64,000 nt of DNA from Sphingomonas sp. Leaf339 (GCF_001426195.1 NZ_LMRS01000001.1:560501-624500), one strand, 5' to 3'. Numbered from the stretch's first letter, positions 33,945 through 43,702 are shown. Translations and numbers: made by a program. Notes: generated by a model from the letters alone, not told the origin.

Positions 33945-35507
33945 TTACGACGCAGCGTCGATCCTGATATTCCGACCGTCGCGCACCACCGGCTCGCCGC
34001 TCGCACGCAGGCCGGTGATCCGAACGTCGCGCGCATCCTCGACAATTACCGGCGGTCGCGCGTCGGGCGCGTCGGTGGCGATCGCCAGCCCCTTCACCGT
34101 CAGCCCCCGCACATGGCGGACATACAGGCCATAGGCGGGCAACGTGCCGAACATGCTGGGCTCCGGATAGCCGTCCCGCGCCTCCGGCACCACCCGTGCG
34201 GCTTCCGCCGTCGTGCCGCCGCCGGCATAGCGCAGGTCGATATCCGTCAAGCGTACATCCTCAACCGGCCGGTCGGGCAGGCCGGCGATCGTCGCGGCAT
34301 AGCGCGGATCGATACCCGTCGCGGTCAGGTTGGCGATCGATACATGCCGCAACAGCCCGACACCCGTCCCCTCCGGCCCGCGCCGCCGGTCACCCAGTCG
34401 CAGGAACAGGGGTGCGGTTGTGACCTCTTCCATCGACAGGTTGCGCGCCGTCACTTCCTCCAGCACGCCGCCATCGACCATCTCGATCGCCAGGCCGCGC
34501 GAACGCAGGAAGCGGCAATCCTCGATCCTGATCCGCCGGAAACCGCCGGTCGATTCGGTGCCCAGCTTGATCCGCCCGGTCACGCGGTCGCGGTCGGGCG
34601 CCAGTTCCTGCGTGCGCCCACGCGTCCCGTCCAGCAGCGTGCCGGGGTCGTATCCCGATACCGTGCAGCCGGTGATCGTGACGTCCTCGCAAGTCCGCGT
34701 TTCGCCCAGTGCATAGCTGGCCTTCAGGACGATCGCGTCGTCGTTCGGGCTGTTGACCTGGCAGTCGCGGATCGTGACGCGGCGGCAGGCGTCGAGGTCG
34801 ATGCCGTCGCGATTGGTGTCGATCCGCAACCCCTCGATCGCTACATCGTCGCAGCCGGTGGCCAGGATCGCGAAATGCCCGCCGCGCGCGATCGTCAGGT
34901 TGGCGATCCGCACCCGCCGGGCATTCTTCAGCGCGATCGCCTTGTTGCCGCGCCCGTTCATCAGGCTGCGATCGGGTTCCAGTTGCTGCATCTCGCTGGC
35001 CGTTACGCCGCGCATCGACGCCGGGTGCGACCCTGCGTTCTTTCCCCCGCCTTTCCAACGCGCGCCCGGTCCTTCGCGGGTCAGGCCGATGCCGTCGATC
35101 CGGCCGGGGCCGATGATCGCGACATCATGCACGCCGTCGCCCCAGATCAGGCTGTTGTGGAAATGGCTGTGGCCGAAATCCTGATACACATCGTTCGACG
35201 GTGGCTCGGGCAGGTCATATCCACCGGCGTGACGCGCCGGATCGGCCGCCTCGATCACCGCACCCTCCGCCAGCATCAACGTGATGCCGCTCAGCAACCG
35301 GATCGAGAAGCACAGATACCGCCCCGCCGGCACCAGCACCGTGCCACCCGTCCGCGCCACCGCGACGATCGCCCGGTTGATCGCGTCGTGGTCCAGCGTC
35401 CGGCCATCGCCCTTCGCGCCGAAGCTGCGCACGTCGACAGGGGCCGTCGCGGCGGTCAGAAGCGGCATCGCCAGTCCTGCACCGATGATGGCGCGCCGGT
35501 CGATCAT
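33945..35507 (-). CDS. Exported GH28-like right-handed beta-helix protein
   Basis: Polygalacturonase/rhamnogalacturonase-family fold. 520 residues. N terminus MIDRRAIIGAGLAMPLLTAATA (twin-arginine-like RR plus hydrophobic segment), then VRSFGAKGDG, the usual opening of pectinase beta-helices, and many IxI-type coils. Two acid motifs are seen, NRDGID (for NTDG) and PNDDAIVLK (for GDD). The GHG and RIK motifs that complete the canonical GH28 site are not apparent: GTESTGG appears where the HG block is expected. It may have a different specificity or be weakly active. GAGGAG precedes the ATG. Confidence 0.8.
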   Translation of the reverse strand: MIDRRAIIGAGLAMPLLTAATAPVDVRSFGAKGDGRTLDHDAINRAIVAVARTGGTVLVPAGRYLCFSIRLLSGITLMLAEGAVIEAADPARHAGGYDLPEPPSNDVYQDFGHSHFHNSLIWGDGVHDVAIIGPGRIDGIGLTREGPGARWKGGGKNAGSHPASMRGVTASEMQQLEPDRSLMNGRGNKAIALKNARRVRIANLTIARGGHFAILATGCDDVAIEGLRIDTNRDGIDLDACRRVTIRDCQVNSPNDDAIVLKASYALGETRTCEDVTITGCTVSGYDPGTLLDGTRGRTQELAPDRDRVTGRIKLGTESTGGFRRIRIEDCRFLRSRGLAIEMVDGGVLEEVTARNLSMEEVTTAPLFLRLGDRRRGPEGTGVGLLRHVSIANLTATGIDPRYAATIAGLPDRPVEDVRLTDIDLRYAGGGTTAEAARVVPEARDGYPEPSMFGTLPAYGLYVRHVRGLTVKGLAIATDAPDARPPVIVEDARDVRITGLRASGEPVVRDGRNIRIDAAS

Positions 35508-35616
35508 GCCGGCTCCTCGGTTGTTGCCATCCTGCCCTTATTGCTTCCGCCGGAAGGCAGAACGACATCGGACGAGACTATTGCCAGGTCTGCACCATGC
35601 ACGGGCGCAAGGACCA

Positions 35617-36579
35617 TCACGCCGCCACCCACCCATGCCGCGCCGCAAACGCCGCAACTAGATCCAGCCACACATGCGGTTTGCCGTCCCGCCCGATCAG
35701 CGGCACGCCGTGCCCGCCCGCCTCGGCAATCGACAGTTCGGACGGAATCTTCGCCGCCTGCAACGCGGTGAACATGCGGATGCTGTTAGTGTACGGCACC
35801 GTCCTGTCGTCAGCACAGTGGCACACGAAGGTCGGCGGCATATCGGCCGGCACATGCCGTTCCAGCGAATAGGTGTCGCCGGTCTGCGCGGTCGGCGAGG
35901 CGCCCAGCAACTCGCGCTTCGACGGCCCGTGCGCATCCGCCTCGGCCATCGTCACCACCGGAAAGAACATGCCGACCGCTATCGGTTTCGCCGACAGCGT
36001 ATCGGCGGCATCGACTGGTTGGTACGTCGCCGATCCCGCCTGTTCCGCCAGCCGCCCGACCAGATGCCCGCCCGCCGAAAAGCCCAGCGCCAGCACCCGC
36101 GCAGGATCGAAACCCCATCGCCGCGCGCCTGCCCGGATGATCCGCATCGCCCGCTGCGCGTCCTGCAACGGCGCATCCGGCCCCGCCGCCCAATTGTCGT
36201 GCGGCAACCGGTACAGCAGTTCGAACGCGCTGACGCCGTTCGCCGCATACATCTGCGCCAGATTCGACGGCGCGTTGCCCACCGCGATCCGGGTATAGCC
36301 GCCGCCGGGGATCATCAGCACCGCGGTGCCGTTCGGCTTCAGCGCCGGCGTCACCTTCAACACCGGCGTCGCCAGATGCGTCCACGCGATGTCGTCGGCC
36401 GGACCATCGGGCGACCGCTTCACGAAGGTATCGGCGACGCTCAGACCCTCGCCGCCCGGCACCCGCCCCGGCCACAACGGAATGCGCTGCGCCGGTTTGA
36501 CGGATAGCTGCGCGCGAAGCGGCGTGGTGGCGGTCAGGCTGGCGGCGAGCCCGGCGGCGAGAAGCGTGCGGCGGTCCAT
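35617..36579 (-). CDS. Exported alpha/beta hydrolase, probable pectin-associated esterase
   Basis: 320 residues from the ATG at 36579, four bases after the CE12 stop. N terminus MDRRTLLAAGLAASLTATTPLRAQ suggests export, possibly by Tat. Esterase features: VLMIPGGGYTRIAVG (oxyanion region), GFSAGGHLVGRL (nucleophile Ser), CADDRTVPYTNS (Asp) and GGHGVPL (His). The same fold as the cytoplasmic esterase at 27003 and typical of xylan/pectin acetylesterase-like proteins. Substrate inferred from its position between CE12 and GH28-like genes. Confidence 0.82.
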   Translation of the reverse strand: MDRRTLLAAGLAASLTATTPLRAQLSVKPAQRIPLWPGRVPGGEGLSVADTFVKRSPDGPADDIAWTHLATPVLKVTPALKPNGTAVLMIPGGGYTRIAVGNAPSNLAQMYAANGVSAFELLYRLPHDNWAAGPDAPLQDAQRAMRIIRAGARRWGFDPARVLALGFSAGGHLVGRLAEQAGSATYQPVDAADTLSAKPIAVGMFFPVVTMAEADAHGPSKRELLGASPTAQTGDTYSLERHVPADMPPTFVCHCADDRTVPYTNSIRMFTALQAAKIPSELSIAEAGGHGVPLIGRDGKPHVWLDLVAAFAARHGWVAA

Positions 36580-36583
36580 CGGC

Positions 36584-37768
36584 TCAGTTTCCTGCGGGTC
36601 GCTGGTCGCTGGATGCGACACTGGGGGCGATCCGGAATGTCTCGGGCGCAGGCGGATGCGCAGGGTCGAACGACGTCAGGCCGGGCGCGAGCATCGCCGC
36701 GAGTGGCAGGCCCGACATCCATACTTTCTCCGCCACCGCGCGCGCCAACACCCACGCACCATAATTGTCGTGATGCGTCGCGTCCTTGCCGCCATCGTTG
36801 AACGCCAGCGGTGCACGCGCCGGCCCCAATGCCTCATAAAACGCGATAGACGCCGCGTTCAGGTCGATCAGCGGCACCTTTTCCTCGGCCGCCACCGCGC
36901 GCACCGCCTCGGCATAATCCGCCAGCGTCGGTTTGATCCGATCGCCCGTCCAGTTCCGCCGCTCGGGCGAGGTGACAAGGATCGGCATCGCACCCCGTCG
37001 CCGGAATTCAGCTATGTAGGTGCGCAGCCAGTCGCGATAGGTCGTCGCGGCCGGCGCATGGGTCTGCGGCCACTGCGCCTTCTGGTCGTTATGCCCGAAC
37101 TGAATCATCGCCCAGTCGCCTGGGCGCACCCGCGACAGCGCCTTGTCCAACCGCAACTCGGTGACGAACGACTTCAACGTCTCGCCTGATTCCGCATGGT
37201 TGGCCACCGCGATGCCGGGGCCGAAGAATGCCGGCAGCATCTGCCCCCAGCTCGCCGCCGGCTCATACCGCTGGTCGGTCACGGTCGAATCGCCCAGAAG
37301 GTACAGCGTCGGCACCTCGACCGGCTCGATCGCCACCACCGTCGCGGCGGCGCGGTCGCCCAGTATCTCCAGCGTCAGCTTGTCGTCCCAACTGAACGAC
37401 CCTGTCTCACGCTCGTTCAGCCGTACCGCGACCCCGCCCGGCGCATTGGCCGGCGGCGGGGGCAGGGCGGCGGTACGCACATTGACGACGAAGCTCCGCG
37501 TCACGCTTTTCCCACGCGGCACCGCCACGGCATCCAGCATCAGCCGCCGGCTCTCCGCCTTGATCGTCGTCTCCGATGCGCGTTTCGGATCGCCCAGCGT
37601 TACGGTGACGCGGTAATTGCCCTCCGGCACCTTCACCGAAAACAGGCGCGGCTGCCCCGGCTCGAACCCAGACATACCATCATAGGGCCGCGCCGCCGTC
37701 AGGTCGAAACGCTGCGCCGCCACGGGCGAGGCGATCATCGCGATCACGGCAAAAGCGATCAGCCGCAC
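36584..37768 (-). CDS. Rhamnogalacturonan acetylesterase, CE12, with N-terminal beta domain
   Basis: SGNH hydrolase that removes acetyl groups from RG-I. 394 residues. Signal peptide at 1-18, then an extra N-terminal beta-sandwich-like domain (about 20-150, beginning FDLTAARPYDGMSGFEPG) that may bind carbohydrate, then the catalytic domain: nucleophile Ser161 in LLGDSTVTDQ, Asn227 in FGHNDQK, and the late His/Asp in THHDNYGAW. GTG start at 37768, overlapping the end of the preceding CE12 gene by ten bases. The domain order resembles Bacillus YesT-type enzymes. Confidence 0.93.
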   Translation of the reverse strand: MRLIAFAVIAMIASPVAAQRFDLTAARPYDGMSGFEPGQPRLFSVKVPEGNYRVTVTLGDPKRASETTIKAESRRLMLDAVAVPRGKSVTRSFVVNVRTAALPPPPANAPGGVAVRLNERETGSFSWDDKLTLEILGDRAAATVVAIEPVEVPTLYLLGDSTVTDQRYEPAASWGQMLPAFFGPGIAVANHAESGETLKSFVTELRLDKALSRVRPGDWAMIQFGHNDQKAQWPQTHAPAATTYRDWLRTYIAEFRRRGAMPILVTSPERRNWTGDRIKPTLADYAEAVRAVAAEEKVPLIDLNAASIAFYEALGPARAPLAFNDGGKDATHHDNYGAWVLARAVAEKVWMSGLPLAAMLAPGLTSFDPAHPPAPETFRIAPSVASSDQRPAGN

Positions 37769-38502
37769 GACGGCCGCCGCCGGATCGTCGCCGCCACCGG
37801 CAGGCGCGTCCGCTTCAACCCGCCCGCGACCAGCGCAGCGACCCCCTCGGCACCGGCCTTGCTGAAATGCACGTCGTCGTCGACACCCTTGGGAAAGCCC
37901 GGCCAGTTATCCGCCGCCGTCGCATGCAAATAGTATCCCCGTGACCTGTCCTCGCCCGCCCGCTCTACCCAGCCGCGCGACAGCAGCGACAGATCGATCA
38001 ACGGCGTCTTCGTCTCCGCCGCGACCTGTTTGGCGGCATCCTCGTACAGCGGGAAACTGCGCGGCACATGCCCGTCCTTGAACGCGCGGCGCGTGACCGG
38101 CGTGATGATGACCGGCGACGCGCCATGCTCGCGCGCCATGGCCACGAAGCGGCGCAGGTTCGTGATGTAGTCGGGGATCGGCGTGAACCGCTCCGCCATC
38201 TTCTTCGTGTCCGCGTCGTTATGTCCGAACTGGATCAGCAGCGTATCGCCGGCGCGGATATCGGTCGCGATCCTGTCGAACCGCCCCTCCGCGATGAAGC
38301 TGCGCGTGCTGCGCCCGCCGATCGCGCGATTCTCAACTGCCAGCGGCGTCCAGCAGCGAAGCATCGTCCCCCAGCCGGATTGCGGCGCCTTGTCCGCCTT
38401 GTAATCCTGCGCGGTCGAATCGCTGGCAATGAAGATGCGCGGTGGCTCGGTCGCGCCGACCAGCAGCATGGCGGCGAGGGTGGCAAAGGTCGTATGGATC
38501 AT
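37759..38502 (-). CDS. Rhamnogalacturonan acetylesterase, CE12, single domain
   Basis: Second SGNH acetylesterase of the operon. 247 residues with a short signal peptide (MIHTTFATLAAMLLVGATE). Nucleophile Ser29 in ASDSTAQDY, the Gly region GGRSTRSF, Asn95 in FGHNDAD, and the Asp/His pair in DDDVHFSKAG. The start overlaps the stop of the GH2 gene by four bases. Two different CE12 enzymes side by side suggest deacetylation at more than one position or in different chain contexts. Confidence 0.93.
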   Translation of the reverse strand: MIHTTFATLAAMLLVGATEPPRIFIASDSTAQDYKADKAPQSGWGTMLRCWTPLAVENRAIGGRSTRSFIAEGRFDRIATDIRAGDTLLIQFGHNDADTKKMAERFTPIPDYITNLRRFVAMAREHGASPVIITPVTRRAFKDGHVPRSFPLYEDAAKQVAAETKTPLIDLSLLSRGWVERAGEDRSRGYYLHATAADNWPGFPKGVDDDVHFSKAGAEGVAALVAGGLKRTRLPVAATIRRRPSCG

Positions 38503-40859
38503 CGGTCGCTCGCAAAGCTGGTGGTGGCACTCTTCAATCCCGGCGCGGTCGCGCTCAGGCGCACCGGCCCGCGTCCGTCACCCGCGCGCACCATCGCCAG
38601 CGCGCGGCCGGCACTGGTCGTCCGCGTCGGGCTGGCAAAGGCGGTGTGGTCGGTCACGCCGGCATTGTCGAACGCCGCCAGTGTCCCGCCATCGACCGCG
38701 ACCGTCACCGGCACGGCGGCATCGGGTACGATCACACCCTTGGCATCAACCACCTCGACCCGGACATAACCGACCGCATCGAAGCCGCGCCCGATCGTCC
38801 GCGCCTCCGGCACCAGCCGGATCGCCGCCGCCGGTCCCGCCGTCCGCAGCCGATCCTCGGCGACCTTGCGCTTCCCGTCCCAGCCGATCGCCCGCACCTC
38901 GCCCGGCACGAACCCGACCTGCCAGGCCCGCGCGCTATCATCGGCCGGCCGGGGTTTGCGTCCCTGCGAGCGGCCGTTCATGATCAGCTCGACCTCGGGC
39001 GCGTTGCTGTACACCTCCACCGTCTCGGGATGCGGCGTGCGGTTCGTCGGCGACCAGTCCGCCAGCGCCCCCGGCCCCTTGGGCTGGGGCAGGGCGACGC
39101 CGACCATCGTCGGCATCTCGCTGATGTCGATCACCTCCGTCACCCGCCGCGCGATCTTCACCACGGGGGCGTCCGACCACCAGCTTGCGCGTTTCCAGCC
39201 GATCGGCTTCACCACATCGGTGCGATCGACCAGCCCCGACGGATTGCTGATCGCCGGCCAGCCCGATCGATCCGCCTCGCCCAGATAATCGACGCCGGTC
39301 CACAGGAACATGCCGGCATAGGCCGGGTCGTCGCGCACCACGAGCCAGTTGCTGCGGTTCTTCCCGTTTTCGGTGCCGATGATCTTGCGGCTCGGCTTGT
39401 CTGCATGCGCCTTGGCCAGCTCATTTTCGCGGTAGTTCTGGCCGACCACGTCGAGCAGATCGGCGGTGCCGTTCTCGTAATCATGCGTCACGTTCGGCCG
39501 GAACAGCGCCATCGTGACCGGGCGGCTGGGGTCCTCGGCATGGAACACGTCGCGCAGCCGCGTGATGATCGACTGCGCCACCAGCGGGTACGGCGTGTCG
39601 TGGATTTCGTTGCCGATCGACCACAACGCGATCGACGGATGGTTGCGATCGCGCCGCGCCATCGCGCGCGCATCGATCGTCGACCAGTCGGTGAAGAACA
39701 GGTGATAATCCTGCGGGTTCTTCGCCACCGTCCACATGTCGAACGCCTCGTCCATCACCACCAACCCCAGCCGGTCGCACAGGTCGAGGAACTCCGGCCC
39801 GAACGGATGATGCGCGGTGCGGATCGCGTTGACGCCCAGCGCCTTCAACCCCTTCAACCGGCGTTCGTAGAAACTCAGCGGCACCGCCATCCCGAACGCG
39901 CCGCCATCGGCATGGATCGCCGCGCCCTTCAGCTTGAAATTGCGGCCGTTCAGCCAGAACCCCGTCGGCGCCTCGAACCGCATGTCGCGGATGCCGAAAC
40001 TGACCCGGTCCTCGTCCAGCACGCTGCCGTCATCCGCAACGACCCGCACCACCGCACTGTGCATCGCCGGATCGTCGATATCCCAGCGGCGCGGCTTCGC
40101 AACCGAACCCTGCGCCGACAGATCGATCGTCCGCCCGACCGGCAGCACCACCGCCTCGCCCTTCGTCGTCGCGACGCGGCGGCCATCCGGGCCGATCAGG
40201 TCGACCTCCAGATGCGCTGTCCGCTCGGCCGTTCCCTGATTGACGACACTGCTGCGCACCGCGACCGTCGCGGCATCGGCGGTCAGCGCGGGCGTCGTGA
40301 CATAGGTGCCGTCGGTATCGACATGCACGTCGCCGCTCACGATCAGCCGAACATGGCGATAGATGCCGCCACCCGCATACCAGCGCGACGCCGGCTGCGA
40401 CGACGTGTCGGCCCGTACCGCGATCACATTGTCGCCATCCGCCTTCAGGTGCGGCGTGATCTCGTAGCGAAAGCTGGCATAGCCGCTCGGCCGGTGGCCG
40501 ACATGCACGCCGTTAACCCAGACGCCCGACCGCTCCATGACGCCGTCGAACTCGACGAACACCCGCTTGCCGCGCATGTTCGGAGCAAGCGCGAAATGCT
40601 TGCGATACCAGGCGACGCCGGTGGGCAGGAATGCGCCCGATCCGGTCGCGGCGGCATGTTCGTCGAACGGCCCCGCGATCGCCCAGTCATGCGGCAAATC
40701 GATCTTCGTCCAGCCGGTATCGCCAAAGGCAGATGCATCTGCTCCCGCGATATCGCCGCGCGTGACACGCCAGTCCGCATCGAACGCCACCTTGTCGCCG
40801 GCCACCGCAGGTGCCGCGAGCAGCAGCAACGGCGCAAACAGGATCGCGAGCCGGCTCAT
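38499..40859 (-). CDS. Exported beta-galactosidase-like enzyme, GH2
   Basis: 786 residues from the ATG at 40859 (overlapping the PL22-like stop). Signal peptide MSRLAILFAPLLLLAAPAVAG. A sugar-binding jelly roll (about 25-175) with LPHDWAIAGPFD, an Ig-like domain, the TIM barrel with IRTAHHPFGPEFLDLCDRLGL, acid/base Glu418 in SIGNEIHD and nucleophile Glu497 in IIGTENGKN, and extra C-terminal Ig-like domains. By family it could be a beta-galactosidase or a beta-glucuronidase/uronidase; beta-galactosidase is favoured because RG-I carries galactan. Confidence 0.9.
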   Translation of the reverse strand: MSRLAILFAPLLLLAAPAVAGDKVAFDADWRVTRGDIAGADASAFGDTGWTKIDLPHDWAIAGPFDEHAAATGSGAFLPTGVAWYRKHFALAPNMRGKRVFVEFDGVMERSGVWVNGVHVGHRPSGYASFRYEITPHLKADGDNVIAVRADTSSQPASRWYAGGGIYRHVRLIVSGDVHVDTDGTYVTTPALTADAATVAVRSSVVNQGTAERTAHLEVDLIGPDGRRVATTKGEAVVLPVGRTIDLSAQGSVAKPRRWDIDDPAMHSAVVRVVADDGSVLDEDRVSFGIRDMRFEAPTGFWLNGRNFKLKGAAIHADGGAFGMAVPLSFYERRLKGLKALGVNAIRTAHHPFGPEFLDLCDRLGLVVMDEAFDMWTVAKNPQDYHLFFTDWSTIDARAMARRDRNHPSIALWSIGNEIHDTPYPLVAQSIITRLRDVFHAEDPSRPVTMALFRPNVTHDYENGTADLLDVVGQNYRENELAKAHADKPSRKIIGTENGKNRSNWLVVRDDPAYAGMFLWTGVDYLGEADRSGWPAISNPSGLVDRTDVVKPIGWKRASWWSDAPVVKIARRVTEVIDISEMPTMVGVALPQPKGPGALADWSPTNRTPHPETVEVYSNAPEVELIMNGRSQGRKPRPADDSARAWQVGFVPGEVRAIGWDGKRKVAEDRLRTAGPAAAIRLVPEARTIGRGFDAVGYVRVEVVDAKGVIVPDAAVPVTVAVDGGTLAAFDNAGVTDHTAFASPTRTTSAGRALAMVRAGDGRGPVRLSATAPGLKSATTSFASDR

Positions 40860-42202
40860 CGCGCCACCGCTTTCGCCACCTCGACCGCATAGATCGCGTT
40901 GCGGCCCTCCATGTTCGACCGGAACAATATCCACTTGTTGTCCGGCGTGAAGTGGATGTTCGGCTCAAGCTGGTAATTGTGCTTCGACAGGTCGACCAGC
41001 CGCTCCGGCGCGAATGTCCCCGGCGCGATCAAACTGTCCGCATCCGCCGCGTGGATGCCGGCGACGTCGGGAATCGCCTGCGGCGTCAATAGGTATATCC
41101 ACTTCCCGTCCGGCGCATGCGCCACCATCTCGCTGTCGCCGCCGTCCCCGGCAAAGGTCTTGCCGTCCGACGAGGTGTTGTAATGGACCGACCACTGGTT
41201 GCGCTCGACATGATACCAGCGCCGCTTCTGTGTCGCGACGTCGTATCCCGCCACCCAGAATACCTGTCCGCGCGGGGTCTGCAGATCGTACCAGATCGTC
41301 TTGCCGTCCGGGCTCCACCATTCGTGCCCGGCGATCTCCATGTTCATCGTCCGCGTATGAATCTTCGTCAGTTGCGTGCCGTCGGTGCGGATCGTCCAGA
41401 TGCGATCGACCTTATGCCACGGCCCTTCGTGACAGAACATCAACAGGCCGGAATCGGTCGGCGAGAATTGCAGATGGTTCAGCCAGTCGGTCGCCTGGTG
41501 CACCACCGTGCGCGCGCCGGTCTTCAGGTCGATGGTAAAGATCTCCATCGGGATACGCGCTTCCAGCCGGTCGTTCAGCCGCACCTCCTTGGCCTCGGCA
41601 AAGGGCAGGGGTTTGCCGTCCGGCCCGTTGGCGGCATATTCCGCCTGGTCGGTCTTGCCGCTTCGCGCCGTCCGCCCCGGTTGCAGCGGCATCGCCCGTT
41701 CGGCGACTTGCCCCGCCACCAAAGTCTCGTCCGCGTTCATCGTATCGATCTGGCCGGCGGGCAAATCGATGACCTTGCGGGCCTTGCCGCTATCGATATC
41801 CGCGGCCCAGAGCTCCAGTGGATCGCGTTGCCCATCCGATCCCGCGCCCGCTGTCGCCGCCTTGCCGGTGGCGCGAACGGTGTAATAGGCGGTGCGCGTG
41901 TTGTGACCGGTGAACAGCAGTCGCACGATCTTCTGTTTGACCAGCGGCTTGACGGCCCATGTCTTCAGATCGACGACCGAAATGCCCTCGGCGGTCGAAA
42001 ACACCATCTTGTCGCCCTGCGGGGTGAAGGCGTTGTAGTTGAAATACAGCAGGTAATTGCCCGGCACGTCGGACAGCCGCATCACCCGGTGCCCGGTCTT
42101 CGCATCCACCCAGGACGCCGGCATCGACGCGGGCGGCGAGGGCGCTTGCGCCAGAGCGGCGGCGGGCAGCGCCATGGCGAGCAACAGGGACGCGAACTTC
42201 AT
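40856..42202 (-). CDS. Exported PL22-type oligogalacturonate lyase-like beta-propeller
   Basis: 448 residues, first gene of the RG-I operon. ATG at 42202 with GAGGAG seven bases upstream. Signal peptide MKFASLLLAMALPAAALA. The seven-bladed propeller pattern of PL22 is visible: YFNYNAFTPQGDKMVF near the start, NHLQFSPTDSGLLMFCHEGPW, AGHEWWSPDGKTIWYD, and the late EPNIHFTPDNKW with the conserved metal-site histidines. Classical PL22 enzymes are cytoplasmic and act on unsaturated digalacturonate, so an exported form is unusual and may act on periplasmic RG or homogalacturonan fragments. Confidence 0.85.
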   Translation of the reverse strand: MKFASLLLAMALPAAALAQAPSPPASMPASWVDAKTGHRVMRLSDVPGNYLLYFNYNAFTPQGDKMVFSTAEGISVVDLKTWAVKPLVKQKIVRLLFTGHNTRTAYYTVRATGKAATAGAGSDGQRDPLELWAADIDSGKARKVIDLPAGQIDTMNADETLVAGQVAERAMPLQPGRTARSGKTDQAEYAANGPDGKPLPFAEAKEVRLNDRLEARIPMEIFTIDLKTGARTVVHQATDWLNHLQFSPTDSGLLMFCHEGPWHKVDRIWTIRTDGTQLTKIHTRTMNMEIAGHEWWSPDGKTIWYDLQTPRGQVFWVAGYDVATQKRRWYHVERNQWSVHYNTSSDGKTFAGDGGDSEMVAHAPDGKWIYLLTPQAIPDVAGIHAADADSLIAPGTFAPERLVDLSKHNYQLEPNIHFTPDNKWILFRSNMEGRNAIYAVEVAKAVAR

Positions 42203-42252
42203 GCACCACTCCTCGGGAACGCTCATGCGGTCTGGCGCCGCTCTCGTCCCAG

Positions 42253-42281
42253 ATAATAGTACTCTATCTCACATGATGCAA
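42253..42281 (-). promoter_or_regulatory. Promoter of the long RG-I operon
   Basis: Minus-strand TTGCAT (42276-42281), 17-bp spacer, TATTAT (42253-42258). The AGATA...TATCT inverted repeat (42251-42269) covers the -10 and spacer and could be an operator. About 50 bp upstream of the PL22-like ATG. Confidence 0.65.
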
Positions 42282-42320
42282 GTGGTTTCGTAGGCGACAC
42301 TTGGTTGGGTATGTCGATCA

Positions 42321-42537
42321 GAGGAAGAAGATTTGGTTCGCGCGGAGGCGCGGAGGCGCGGAGACGCGGAGAAGAGGGGGGGGTGCTGGTGAATGTGACG
42401 CGCCGCATCGTGCCCCGGTGATGACAAGCATGATGAAAGACGCCGGCGGCGGCGAAGAACAGCCGCGCGCAGCGCTATAAATACCTTCTTCTTCTCCGCG
42501 TCTCCGCGCCTCCGCGCGAACCAACCTTCTTCTCTCT
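42321..42537. repeat. Long inverted repeat, family E, between lldD and the RG-I operon
   Basis: This fills most of the 345-bp gap at 42203-42547. Arms at 42321-42379 and 42485-42537: GGTTCGCGCGGAGGCGCGGAG...ACGCGGAGAAG and its reverse complement CTTCTCCGCGT...CTCCGCGCGAACC. One arm carries one more GCGCGGAG octamer than the other, suggesting slippage. The loop of about 105 bp has no coding content. No gene is seen in the gap. Confidence 0.8.
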
Positions 42538-42547
42538 GAAACTCAGA

Positions 42548-43702
42548 TCAGCCGCGAAAATCTACCAAAGCATCCCGTGTGATCCGATCGATGCTGGTGC
42601 AACTGGTCAGCGCCATCGCCACCCGCATCTCCGCTTCCATCAGCTGCAGCATGTGCGTCACGCCCGCCTCGCCGGCCGCCGCCAGCGCATAGACCCATGC
42701 CCGGCCCAGCAGCACGCCATGCGCGCCCAGCGCCAGCATCCGCACCACGTCCAGACCCGATCGCACGCCGCCATCCGCCAGGATCGTCAGCCGGTCCCGC
42801 ACCGCGTCCGCGATCGGCGGCAATGCCTGCGCGGTGGAGGGCACGCCGTCCAACTGCCGCCCGCCATGGTTCGATACGACGATCCCGTCCGCCCCCAGAT
42901 CGGCCGCCGCGATCGCGTCCTCGCGGTCGAGGATACCCTTGATGACCAGCGGCCCGTCCCAGCTGTCGCGGATGAACTCCAGGTCCTTCCACGACACGGT
43001 CGGATCGAAGTTATTGCGCATCCAGGCGAAGAAATCCTCCAGCCCGGTGTTCTTGCCCAGCACCGGCGCGACATTGCCCAACTGGTGCGGCCGCCCCTTC
43101 ACGCCCACGTCCCACGCCCAGGCGGGCCGCAGCATCGATTGCACCGTCCGCCGGAATGATCCGGCAAAGCCGGATGCGCCGGCCAGCCCCGACCGGTAAT
43201 CGCGATACCGCGATCCCGGCACCGGCATGTCGACCGTGAAGATCAGCGCGGTACACCCGGCGGCCTTCGCCTGCGCCAGCAGGTCCTTCATGAACCCCCG
43301 GTCGCGGATCATGTATAGCTGGAACCAGATCGGCTGGCTCGTACCCTGCGCCACCTCGTCGATCGGACAGGCGGACACGGTGGACAGGCAGAACGGAATA
43401 CCCGCCTTCTCCGCCGCCCGTGCCGCCTGCACCTCGCCACGGCGCGCGTTCATGCCGGCAAGGCCGATCGGGGCGAGTGCCACCGGCAGCTTCTGCTCGC
43501 GCCCAAACAGCGTCGTCGTCAGGTCCAGCGTCGACACATCGGTCAGCACCCGCTGGCGGAGCGCGATCGCCTCCAGATCGGCGACGTTCCGGCGCAGCGT
43601 CACCTCCGCATAGGAACCGCCGTCGATATATTCGAACAGGAAATGCGGCAGCTTGCGCCGTGCCAGTTCCCGGTAATCGAGCGCAGATGCCGCCTTTGCC
43701 AT
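42548..43702 (-). CDS. lldD: FMN-dependent L-lactate dehydrogenase
   Basis: Oxidises L-lactate to pyruvate at the membrane, passing electrons to quinone. 384 residues, the usual LldD size. FMN/2-hydroxyacid oxidase signatures: [17 protein letters not shown] near the start, [12 protein letters not shown], the catalytic His in [10 protein letters not shown], and [24 protein letters not shown] at 43702, 13 bp after the L-rhamnose dehydrogenase stop. Its place in this operon makes sense because the LRA5/LRA6 route of rhamnose breakdown yields L-lactate. Related mandelate or glycolate oxidases are less likely here. Confidence 0.92.
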   Translation of the reverse strand: MAKAASALDYRELARRKLPHFLFEYIDGGSYAEVTLRRNVADLEAIALRQRVLTDVSTLDLTTTLFGREQKLPVALAPIGLAGMNARRGEVQAARAAEKAGIPFCLSTVSACPIDEVAQGTSQPIWFQLYMIRDRGFMKDLLAQAKAAGCTALIFTVDMPVPGSRYRDYRSGLAGASGFAGSFRRTVQSMLRPAWAWDVGVKGRPHQLGNVAPVLGKNTGLEDFFAWMRNNFDPTVSWKDLEFIRDSWDGPLVIKGILDREDAIAAADLGADGIVVSNHGGRQLDGVPSTAQALPPIADAVRDRLTILADGGVRSGLDVVRMLALGAHGVLLGRAWVYALAAAGEAGVTHMLQLMEAEMRVAMALTSCTSIDRITRDALVDFRG

